NCBI GenBank assembly: GCA_937880585.1
Contig: CALFMR010000288.1
Coordinates: 1-9,602 of the forward strand
Reading direction: 5' to 3'
Origin: an uncultured Acidobacteriota bacterium
Lineage (GTDB): Bacteria > Acidobacteriota > Vicinamibacteria > Vicinamibacterales > SCN-69-37
Length of the DNA stretch: 9,602 bases
In this document: piece after piece, positions 1 through 7,200 of the stretch
Numbering within the stretch: the stretch's first letter is position 1
Layout of the letters: every line of letters begins with the position of its first letter
Notes under the pieces: model-generated
Told to the model about the DNA's origin: nothing
What the model saw: the letters and a program-made list of their open reading frames with translations, nothing else
Databases searched by the model: none
Made by a program: the position numbers and the translations under genes

Positions 1-616
1 GTTCGCCTGCCGCATCTGGGGCATCCGCGCGACCGATCTGCATCAGGGCGTCGTCTACGGCACGCTGACCGATGAGGTGGCGAAGGACGAAGCGCTCATC
101 AACCGGTTCGACTACGACGAGATCTTCGGCACGGTCCTCAACCGGTTCTGCGTGCAGGCCGCCGCCGGCCATCCGCTCACCGTGTACGGCAAGGGCGGCC
201 AGACGCGGGGCTACCTCGACATCCGCGACACGGTGCGCTGTATCGAGATCGCGTGTCTCAACCCGGCCGATCGCGGCGAGTGTCGGGTCTTCAACCAGTT
301 CACCGAGCAGTTCTCCGTCCTCGACCTCGCCCACCTCGTCCAGACCGCCGGCAAGCGCCTCGGCCTCACCGCCACGATCGATCACCTGCCCGACCCACGC
401 GTCGAGCTCGAGCAGCACTACTACAACGCCAAGCACTCGAAGCTCGTCGACCTCGGCCTCGAGCCGCACCTGTTGTCGGACTCGCTCCTCGACTCGCTCC
501 TGAACATCGCCGTGCGCTACCGCGATCGCATCGACACGTCGCTGTTCCTGCCGCAGGTCGACTGGCGCAAGCCGCGCAACGTACGCCGCACCGGCGCCGT
601 GACGACGACCGCGTGA
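1..616 (+). CDS. sqdB: UDP-sulfoquinovose synthase (SQD1/SqdB), C-terminal half, 5' end outside window
   Basis: The reading frame is open from base 2 to the TGA at 614-616 and gives 204 residues of a protein usually near 400. Family knowledge: SQD1/SqdB is a cytosolic, NAD-dependent member of the short-chain dehydrogenase/epimerase superfamily. It converts UDP-glucose and sulfite to UDP-sulfoquinovose, the donor for the sulfolipid SQDG. Seen here: TDLHQGVVYGT near the left edge, NRFDYDEIFGTVLNRFCVQA, GHPLTVYGKGGQTRGYLDIR, FNQFTEQFSV, DPRVELEQHYYNAKH and LGLEPHLLSDSLLDSLL. These follow the plant and cyanobacterial SQD1 pattern almost block for block, including the tail (YRDRIDTSLFLPQVDWRK). 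The half carrying the dinucleotide-binding motif and the catalytic Tyr/Lys lies upstream, so catalytic competence cannot be judged here. A glycosyltransferase of the SqdX/SqdD type would be expected nearby, but none lies in the window. The gene ends two bases before the stop of the convergent regulator. The family call is very secure. Confidence 0.95.
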   Translation, partial: FACRIWGIRATDLHQGVVYGTLTDEVAKDEALINRFDYDEIFGTVLNRFCVQAAAGHPLTVYGKGGQTRGYLDIRDTVRCIEIACLNPADRGECRVFNQFTEQFSVLDLAHLVQTAGKRLGLTATIDHLPDPRVELEQHYYNAKHSKLVDLGLEPHLLSDSLLDSLLNIAVRYRDRIDTSLFLPQVDWRKPRNVRRTGAVTTTA

Positions 617-618
617 GG

Positions 619-3006
619 TCAGTGTGAGCGAGGGGCGCGGCGCGAGACCCGCGCCGCTTCGCTCATCGCCGCTCTGACGATGGGGGCGTCACGATCGGCG
701 TTGCCCCAGAGCTCGCGAAGCGCGTCGTACGCGTTCAGGCTTTCGTCGCGTCTGCCCATGGCAGCGTTCGCCCGCGCGACGCCGAGGGCGCTCATCGCCA
801 GCAGCGGCGACACCGAATCCGCGCCGGCGTGATCGATGAGCGCCTGAAACTCGACGAGGGCACGATCCGGCGCGCGCGCGGCCATATAGGCGAGGCCGCG
901 AAGATACGGCAGATCGAGCGACCCTTGCTGACCGAATTCATAGGGCCGCCCGGCGGCCGTGGCCGCCGTCACCTCCGCCGCGGACGCCGGCTTCCGGGCC
1001 AATTGCGCGCTTCGTACGTCAGGCGCGTACATGCCGAGCGCGTACGTCGACAGCGGGTACGACCGATTCATCGTCGCGAGCGCTCGTTCGGCCGCCGCCG
1101 CGCGGCCCGCCCGCGCGTCGACCACACCAACCGAGCCCAGGATGATCTCGTTGCGACCGAGTGCGGCGGCGGCATTCGCGTCGGCGTCGGCGTCGGCCGA
1201 TCGCCCGGCCAGCGAGTTGATCACCGCGCTGTAGGCAAGCGTGTTGCCCGCCGCTTCGGGATTGCCGCTCGCGCGCGTCAGGTGCGCGACGCGATGGAAG
1301 AGCCGCGTCATCTCGGCAAAGCGTCCGTGCTGGCCCGCGTCCTCGGCTTCGACATACAGCAGGCCGGCGGCCGACGGATGGGTGTCGGCCCACGCGATCT
1401 CGCGCTGCGCGGCGGCGGCGTCCCCGGCGCGGCGCGCCAGCACGTACTGCGCGATGTGCGCCGCCGTGTTGTTGGGCGTGCGTGACAGAATCAGCCGCGC
1501 CTGCTCCGCGCACTCCGAGAACCGGTTCAGCGCGCAGTCGGCGGTCATCAGATTCACGCGCGGGAACAACTGCCCGCCGTCGAGTGCTATCGCGCGAGTG
1601 CTGGCCTGTACGGCGACGTCGTAGCGGCCGATCAAGTCGGCGTCGTTCGCCAGCCCGTTGAACGGCCGCCACTCCTCCGGATACTGCCCCGCCCAGAGAC
1701 GATAGTTCTCGATCGCCTTCTCCATCTCGCGCGTGATGACGTCGAAGTAGCGGCCGGTGATTGATAGACGCTCGGGCTCGGTCACGCGATCGCGCAGATC
1801 GAACGCCTTGACCAGATACGGCGCCCCGTCGGCTTCGTCCCCGATGTTCGAGTACGCGGAGCCCAGTTCCACGTAGGCGAGGGCGAAGTGCGGGTCGAGC
1901 GAGATCGCGGTCTGGAACGCGGGGATCGCGCGACTGTCGTCGGCGCGCAGCCGCAGATCCAGGCCGAGGTCAAACGCGCGCAAGGCCTCGAGTGACTCGG
2001 TGGTCGCGACCGACAGCGGCGCGTCATAGGCCCGCAGCGACGCGCGCGACTCGCCGAGCGCCGCCCGGACGCGCTCGATCTCACGTCCGAGCACGGCGAG
2101 CGCGTCGTCCTTCCTCGTGAACGTCTGCGCGGCGCGGGCGATGGCGCCGCCGTCCGCGCAGCGCGTCGCTTCGACCACGAGCGTGTATGTGTCGGCCGCG
2201 AGGCTGACGTCACCGTCGATGAGCACCTGGCTCCGCGCGTGCGTGCACACGTCTCGGGCGAGCGGCGCGGTGAGCGTCTCGGTCGGCGCGCGGCCGAGCG
2301 CCTGGAGCGTATCGGCGACCAGCGGATCGGTCATCACCGAGAGGAATGGCGACTGGCGCAGCGCCGTCGCGGCCGCGCGGCGCAGCGAGCCGCCGAACAC
2401 CGGATCGGCCGTGCCGTTGGTGAACTCGGCGACGACGACGGCCACGCGCCGCGGTGCGGCCGCCTTGGGCTGGCGGCGCGACATCACGAAGAGGATCGCC
2501 ACGATCACGACGAGCGCGGGAATGATCGCGGAAAGGAGCCCGAGCACGCGAGGCCGGAACCGCGTGGCCACGACCTCTTCAGTGAGTGTCAAAGGCGCCG
2601 GGCTCGACGTCGAGGCGGACGGCACGCCCGGTCGTTCCGGCTCGGCGCGCTCGAGCGACGTCGGGCGGTCGGCCGTTTCCACCGCAACCGGCGCGATGAA
2701 CCGATACCCGCGCCTGGGCACCGTCTCCACGAATCGTGGATTCCCCGCGTCGTCGCCGAGCGCCGCCCGGACTTTGGTCAGCGCAACGCCCAGACTCTTG
2801 TCGAATTCGACGAACGTGTCGGCCGGCCAGAGGCGCGCACGCAACTCGTGGCGCATGACGATCTCGCCGTGCCGCTCGAGGAGGGCGACGAGCACCTGAA
2901 AGGGCTGTTCCTGAAGGCGTACGACCTCGCCCTGTCGGAGCAGCCGACCGCCGTGCGCGTCCACTTCGAACCGTCCGAACCGGTATCGAGTCCGACCGAC
3001 AGGCAT
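619..3006 (-). CDS. Membrane-anchored one-component regulator: OmpR-type winged helix, TM segment, TolB/FlgO-like and TPR ectodomain
   Basis: The product has 795 residues. Residues 6-107 form an OmpR/PhoB-type winged helix: YRFGRFEVD at the start, LQEQPFQVLVALLERHGEIVMR in the middle, and ETVPRRGYRFIAPV in the wing. A Pro/Ser/Thr-rich linker follows, then one hydrophobic segment at about 153-176 flanked by Arg, giving the CadC/ToxR-like topology with the C terminus outside the cytoplasm. Residues 185-320 resemble the TolB/FlgO-like domain (RRVAVVVAEFTNGTADPVF, and a cysteine pair at 254 and 283 that could form a disulfide). Residues 330-790 are helical TPR-type repeats (for example IPAFQTAISLDPHFALAYVE). 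From my recollection of the family, this ectodomain also follows Ser/Thr kinase domains in Acidobacteriota proteins. There is no phosphoacceptor receiver domain, so signalling should be direct across the membrane. The ATG fits the usual family start; its ribosome site is weak (GGCGG). The gene is divergent from the envelope operon, which makes that operon the obvious candidate target. The ligand is unknown. Confidence 0.88.
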   Translation of the reverse strand: MPVGRTRYRFGRFEVDAHGGRLLRQGEVVRLQEQPFQVLVALLERHGEIVMRHELRARLWPADTFVEFDKSLGVALTKVRAALGDDAGNPRFVETVPRRGYRFIAPVAVETADRPTSLERAEPERPGVPSASTSSPAPLTLTEEVVATRFRPRVLGLLSAIIPALVVIVAILFVMSRRQPKAAAPRRVAVVVAEFTNGTADPVFGGSLRRAAATALRQSPFLSVMTDPLVADTLQALGRAPTETLTAPLARDVCTHARSQVLIDGDVSLAADTYTLVVEATRCADGGAIARAAQTFTRKDDALAVLGREIERVRAALGESRASLRAYDAPLSVATTESLEALRAFDLGLDLRLRADDSRAIPAFQTAISLDPHFALAYVELGSAYSNIGDEADGAPYLVKAFDLRDRVTEPERLSITGRYFDVITREMEKAIENYRLWAGQYPEEWRPFNGLANDADLIGRYDVAVQASTRAIALDGGQLFPRVNLMTADCALNRFSECAEQARLILSRTPNNTAAHIAQYVLARRAGDAAAAQREIAWADTHPSAAGLLYVEAEDAGQHGRFAEMTRLFHRVAHLTRASGNPEAAGNTLAYSAVINSLAGRSADADADANAAAALGRNEIILGSVGVVDARAGRAAAAERALATMNRSYPLSTYALGMYAPDVRSAQLARKPASAAEVTAATAAGRPYEFGQQGSLDLPYLRGLAYMAARAPDRALVEFQALIDHAGADSVSPLLAMSALGVARANAAMGRRDESLNAYDALRELWGNADRDAPIVRAAMSEAARVSRRAPRSH
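637..657 (+). terminator. GC-rich hairpin just after sqdB, possible terminator
   Basis: There is a perfect 8-bp stem, GCGGCGCG (637-644) pairing with CGCGCCGC (650-657), with a 5-nt loop AGACC. It starts 20 nt after the sqdB stop and also encodes the last residues of the opposing regulator. The downstream plus-strand sequence is TTCGCTC with no T run, so it is not a classical intrinsic terminator. It could slow polymerase for either convergent transcript, or simply reflect GC-rich coding sequence. Confidence 0.25.
1178..1195. repeat. Three tandem copies of GCGTCG inside the regulator gene
   Basis: Bases 1178-1195 are GCGTCG three times. On the minus strand this encodes the alternating Asp-Ala run around residues 604-610 of the regulator, between two TPR helices. 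It is short and in frame, so a copy-number change would add or remove Asp-Ala pairs without a frameshift. It is probably just low-complexity coding sequence. Confidence 0.6.
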
Positions 3007-3023
3007 CGTGGGAACCGCCGCGA

Positions 3024-3044
3024 TCCAACAGGAGAGACGTTGGA
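3024..3044. repeat. Inverted repeat TCCAAC-N9-GTTGGA in the regulator leader
   Basis: The 6-bp arms at 3024-3029 and 3039-3044 are perfect complements separated by 9 nt, 17 to 38 nt upstream of the regulator start codon. They could be an operator half-site pair or a leader hairpin on the regulator mRNA. Arms this short can occur by chance. Confidence 0.3.
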
Positions 3045-3054
3045 CGCTCAGCGT
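3044..3054. repeat. Palindrome ACGCT-C-AGCGT upstream of the regulator
   Basis: This is a perfect 5-bp inverted repeat around a single central base, and it shares its first base with the end of the preceding inverted repeat. The two together make a compact symmetric block 17 to 48 nt upstream of the regulator ATG, a plausible place for an operator. There is no match to a named operator that I recognise. Confidence 0.25.
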
Positions 3055-3114
3055 AGCACAAGGTCCATCGGCCGCGGAGACGATTGGCGCCCGCGTGCAA
3101 ATGTCTTCTCCTGC

Positions 3115-3131
3115 GTTAGTTACCGGTTAGT
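3115..3131 (+). promoter_or_regulatory. Candidate OmpR-family operator: GTTAGT direct repeats at 11-bp spacing
   Basis: GTTAGT occurs at 3115-3120 and again at 3126-3131 in the same orientation, 11 bp from start to start (GTTAGTTACCGGTTAGT). OmpR/PhoB-type winged helices bind as head-to-tail pairs on direct repeats spaced 10 to 11 bp. The neighbouring divergent gene encodes exactly such a domain. The site lies about 78 nt upstream of the preferred operon start and 109 nt upstream of the regulator start. Assignment to this regulator is an inference. Confidence 0.4.
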
Positions 3132-3190
3132 GCGCAATTCATCGGCGCTTAATTTGATCTCCATCGGGCCTGGCGTGGATGGTGGTTCGC

Positions 3191-3196
3191 GGAGAG
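3191..3196 (+). promoter_or_regulatory. Ribosome binding site favouring the start at 3209
   Basis: GGAGAG lies 12 nt before the ATG at 3209, a slightly long but usable spacing. The in-frame ATG at 3179 has no purine-rich site before it, and the ten residues it would add do not look like part of the membrane protein. This is why 3209 is preferred. Confidence 0.5.
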
Positions 3197-3208
3197 CCGC
3201 AACACACC

Positions 3209-4273
3209 ATGCCGGAGCCCTTGGCTGGATCCATTCCGCACGACTACCGACTGACGGTTCGCAGCAGCGGTGTGATGGCGTCCATCGGCCTGCTGCTCCG
3301 AAGCCTGCCGTACGCGCTGATGCGCTTCGCCGTGCTGATGGCGTTTTCGGTGGCCTGCGTGATCTGGCTGGTGATCACGATCGGCGGATCCGTCTGGAGC
3401 GGCACGCACGTCGCCGGAGCGGTTGGCGTCGTCTGGTTCGTGTCGTGCGTCGGCGCGGCGGGATGGTTCTGGGCGGCCGTCCTGCGGTATGCGCTGCACC
3501 TCATCGAGTGCGGCCACGTCGCGGTGTTGACCGATCTGATCACGCGCGGACAGGTCGGCAACGGCACCGAGTCGATGTTCGCGTACGGCAAGCGCGCGGT
3601 CGCCGAGCGGTTCGGCCAGGTCAACGCGCTGTTCGTTCTGAATCGTCTCGTCCGCGGCGTCGTCAACTCCGTCCACGCGACGATTGAAGGCATCGGCCAC
3701 GTGCTGTCGGTTCCGGGCATCGACTCGCTCGCGAAGCTGGCCACCGCCATCCTGCGCGCCGCGACGCGCTACATGGACAAAGTGATCTTTTCCTACAACC
3801 TCGCGACCAACAGCCCCAATCCGTGGCGCGGCGCGCAGGATGGCGTCGTCTACTACGCGCAGAACGCGACCCCTCTCCTCAAACAGGCGGTCTGGATCGT
3901 CGTGCTGGACTATGCGCTCGGCGCGGTGCTCTGGCTCGTCCTGCTGATTCCCGCGGCGGCACTCGTCGCGGTGCTGCCCGCGCCCGTGCGCGAAGTGGGC
4001 GGCGTCGTGACGATGCTGGTCGCGGTGCTGTTCGCGCTGGCGGCGCGCGGGGCGTTTCTCAAGCCCGTATTCCTCATCATGATCATGACGCGCTTCCACG
4101 CGCTGATCGAACACCAGCCGATCAACGCCGAGTGGGTCGCGCGGCTCGATCAGGTGTCGTCGCGCTTCCGCGAGCTCGGACAGAAAGCCGCCGCGTTCGT
4201 GGCGCCGTCCCGCACGCCGTCCGGTGGCGCGGCGCCGGCGGCCGCGCCAGGGTCGTCGGCGCCGATGGCATGA
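3209..4273 (+). CDS. Polytopic membrane protein of unrecognised family, first gene of the envelope operon
   Basis: The product is 354 residues from ATG 3209. An in-frame ATG at 3179 would give 364 but has a poorer ribosome site. I do not recognise the family. Hydrophobic segments are visible at about 37-60, 68-93, 226-257 and 264-282, with a further short one near 284-294. Between the two membrane pairs lies a soluble stretch of about 125 residues with amphipathic helices (FAYGKRAVAERFGQVNALFV) and the distinctive block YMDKVIFSYNL...NPWRGAQDGVVYYAQN. The last 25 residues are Ala/Pro/Gly-rich and probably disordered. A distant resemblance to choline-transporter-like membrane proteins crossed my mind but is not supported well enough to claim. 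Its stop is one base before the next ATG, so it is probably co-translated with the VWA protein and may be its membrane partner, assembly factor or exporter. Confidence 0.85.
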   Translation: MPEPLAGSIPHDYRLTVRSSGVMASIGLLLRSLPYALMRFAVLMAFSVACVIWLVITIGGSVWSGTHVAGAVGVVWFVSCVGAAGWFWAAVLRYALHLIECGHVAVLTDLITRGQVGNGTESMFAYGKRAVAERFGQVNALFVLNRLVRGVVNSVHATIEGIGHVLSVPGIDSLAKLATAILRAATRYMDKVIFSYNLATNSPNPWRGAQDGVVYYAQNATPLLKQAVWIVVLDYALGAVLWLVLLIPAAALVAVLPAPVREVGGVVTMLVAVLFALAARGAFLKPVFLIMIMTRFHALIEHQPINAEWVARLDQVSSRFRELGQKAAAFVAPSRTPSGGAAPAAAPGSSAPMA

Positions 4274-4274
4274 C

Positions 4275-7200
4275 ATGACGGGAACACGCGTGTCTCGAGC
4301 CGCCGTCGCCGCGATCGCGTGCATCGCGGCACTCGGAACGATCCCGCCGCATGCCGAGACGCGCGCCGCGCAGGCGTCCGCGCCCGTCGAGGCCGGCGGC
4401 CGGCCCGCGCCCCCGGATGCGCCCGTGACGGCCGTCGACGAAGTCGAACCCAACGGCGACCTCGCGACGGCGATGCCGCTCGCGCTCGACTCGAGCCGCG
4501 GCGGCGTGACCGACGTCGCGAATGACGTCGACGTCTATCGGTTCGCGCTGCTCGGGCCGACCGCGGTCCACCTCACCCTCGAGAGCGCCGCCGGCGCCGC
4601 GCAGGAGCTCAGCCTGGGCTGGGGCAGCGACAACCGTCAGATCGCGCGGGCCTCGCTCACGGCTGGAGCGAACGCACCGCTGGTGTGGGACGGCACACTG
4701 CAAAGCGGCGACTACTACGTGCAGGTCTGGAGCGGCGTCCCGACGCGTACGCCGTATCGCGTTCGCCTACGCCAAGGCGATCCATTTGCTGGATCATCGC
4801 CGTCGACGCCGCTCGCGGTCACGGCGACGCTGACGTTCCCTCAGAATCACGTCGCGGCATTTGCCGCCGACGCGCAGACGGTCCCGGGACATCTCGACAT
4901 CGTCTCCACCGCGGGTCCGACGGATCTGACGGTCGCGACCTACGCGGCCGACGAGCGGTGGACAGTGACGGCGGATGAGACCACGGTGCACCTCGACGCC
5001 GGCGCGCACGTGGCGGTGCCCGTCACCGTGCGCGTGGCGCCCGGCGCGTGGGACGACCATCCAGTCGAGGTCGCCGCCGGCGTGCGTGGATCGTCCGGCG
5101 CGCACGTCACGGCAACCGCACCGATCACGCCAGACGACGCGACCGCGGAGGTCAGCCCTTCGCCCGCGCCAGAGATTCCGACCGCGCTCGCCGGCGGCCT
5201 CGACGTCGCCTGGGCCGCGCTTGGAGGCGAATCGCTCGACAACCATGCGTCGCTGATTGACGGACTCGTCAACGACGGCGGCACACAGCGCGCACGCTTC
5301 GCGGACGTCACGGACGGAATGGCCATCCGCCTCGGCGGACAAGGCGTACGCCTCGCCGGCTTCCGAATCATCCCGGCCGCTTCGACCGCGGTCGGCGATC
5401 GGCTGCGTACTTTTCGAGTGCTCGGTTCGACCGACGGGACGACGTTCGTGCCGCTCTTGTCTGGCACGCTGACCCCGCGCGAGGAGCCGCAGGCATTCGT
5501 CCTCCCGCAGACGGCCAGTGCGCGCGTGGTGAAGCTTGTACCGATCGACGCGCAGGACCCGCACGCCACCGCCTTCGCGATCGCCGAATTCGAAGCCATC
5601 GCCGATCCGGCGACCTCGCCGCTCGGCGACGACGGCCTCGAGATTTCGCCCGTCCTGCGCGGCGGACATGTCGTGACGATGGATCCGTACATCGACACGC
5701 AGGCGATGCTCGACGCCACCTCGCAGTTCTCCCTGATGGCGTCGTGGCCAACGACTCGCACGGAGCCGTTTTCGTGGGTCGTCGGTTTTCTCGATGGCCG
5801 CGCCGCGCGCATCGATCGCATCGACTGGCGCTATCGCCCCGGCCAGGATGCGACGCGCGCCGTGCCGTCGGTGGACGTCTTCGCGAGCACGGCGAGTGCG
5901 GCGGGTCCGTGGACGAAGCTCGGCACCTGGACGATCGCGCCGCAAGGTGACAGCCGGCCCTTCCGCCCGGCCGGTCAGCCGCTCGCGCGTTATCTGCGAT
6001 TCGTCGCCGCGCGGACCACCAGTCGATACTACGCGGATCTGCCGATGTATCTATCGATTCACGAGCGGCCGTCGGGCGCGAGCTATCACTCCGTGCTCGC
6101 CCTGCCCGAGGGATCGACACCGGCACCGATCGCCGCCGCCCGCGCCGCCGGCGACGGCACGCCCCATCCCCTGCCGTTCGACACCGCGGTGCACGGAAGC
6201 GTGCGCGCTGGCGTGTCCGGCGATCACTGGACGCTCACCGTGCCGCCCGCCGCGCCCGGGATCACCTTGACGATGGCCAACACGCCGACGGTGAGCGCGA
6301 CGCTCCAGGTGACGAATGCCGCGGGCGCCGCCATGCCCTTGCAGGAGGACGCCGTCGGTCCAGACGTCCACCGGTACCGCGCGTCGTTGCCGCCCGGCCA
6401 GTACGACGTGACCGTCATCGAACCGCCGCACTCGATCGCCGTCGTCTGGGATACGAGCGGCAGCGTCGGCGGCTGGATCCCGGCCATCATCGCCGCCGTT
6501 CGCAACTTCACGCGGGACGCCGTGCCCGGGCGCGACGAGATCGACCTGCTGCCCTTTCGCGATCCAATCGCCGAGCCGCTGCTGCCCGCGTTCAGTGGCA
6601 ATCCGTCGCAGCTCTTCTCGGCGATTCAGGCGTACGACTGGAAGGACTCGTCGAGCGCGGCCGAGGGCGGACTGGTCGGCGCGCTGCAATTACTGGCGGA
6701 TCGGCCCGGACGGCGCGCCATCGTGCTGATGACCGACGCCGAGACGTCGAGCTTGCGGTTGACGCCGCAGGTCTGGTCGCTCGTGGCGCGGACGACGCCG
6801 CAGATTTTCACGCTGTCCGTGTCGACGAACAGCGTCGATGCCATCGCATGGCACTCGCGCGATCTGATGATGGACTGGGCCGTGTCGACCGGCGGATTCA
6901 ACGCGATGATCGGCGACGCGAGCGACACCAAGGCGGCCTTCGATCGCATCGCCGCGGCCCTGCGCGGCTGGGCGCCGTACACGCTGACGGCCGCGCTTTC
7001 GGCGCCCCTCGCACCGGGACGCCTCGCCGTCACCCGCGCGCCCGAGCCCGCGCGAGCGGCGGATCGCCCCGCCCTCGCCCTGTTGCTCGACGCGTCGGGC
7101 AGCATGCTGCAATCGATCCACGGCCGGCGGAAAATCGATATCGCCCGCGCGGAGATCGATCATCTCGTCCGCGGCGTCATCGCCGCGGGCACGCCCGTGA

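Larger units (their letters stand above)
3007..3208. promoter_or_regulatory. Divergent intergenic region between the regulator and the envelope operon
   Basis: This stretch of about 200 bp lies between the regulator ATG (reading left) and the preferred operon start at 3209. It should hold both promoters. The part from about 3100 to 3160 is clearly richer in A+T than the rest of the window. TAATTT at 3150-3155 is a poor match to a sigma-70 -10 box and has no convincing -35 partner, so no promoter is called. The region also holds the direct repeats at 3115-3131, inverted repeats at 3024-3044 and 3044-3054, and a recurring TCCATCGG word. No small ORF or RNA gene is recognisable in it. Confidence 0.6.

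Noticed and set aside
241..550. Frequent CGATCG palindromes here and elsewhere, considered as a HIP1-like or methylation-related repeat
   Set aside because: They are scattered, fall mostly in coding codons such as GAT-CGC, and have no regular spacing. Base composition and codon choice explain them adequately without a genome-wide count.
3127..3155. Possible sigma-70 promoter with TTAGTG as -35 and TAATTT as -10
   Set aside because: The spacing is 17 bp, but the hexamers match consensus at only about two and three of six positions, too weak to call.
2239..3687. Plus-strand open frame running across the regulator, the intergenic region and the start of the membrane protein gene
   Set aside because: Its product is Arg/His-rich low-complexity sequence without motifs. 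The regulator on the other strand has unmistakable winged-helix and TPR features.
4224..4274. Upstream in-frame start for the VWA protein, adding 17 residues
   Set aside because: The added residues are almost all Arg/Lys/Gly and overlap the end of the membrane protein gene. Starting at 4275 gives a normal signal peptide and a stop-start coupling.
4794..5945. Long reverse-strand open frames across the VWA gene (also 6690-7937, 4122-4703 and 3149-4453)
   Set aside because: They are Arg/Ala/Gly-rich shadows of GC-rich coding sequence, show no recognisable domain, and lie opposite a frame with clear domain motifs and export signal.
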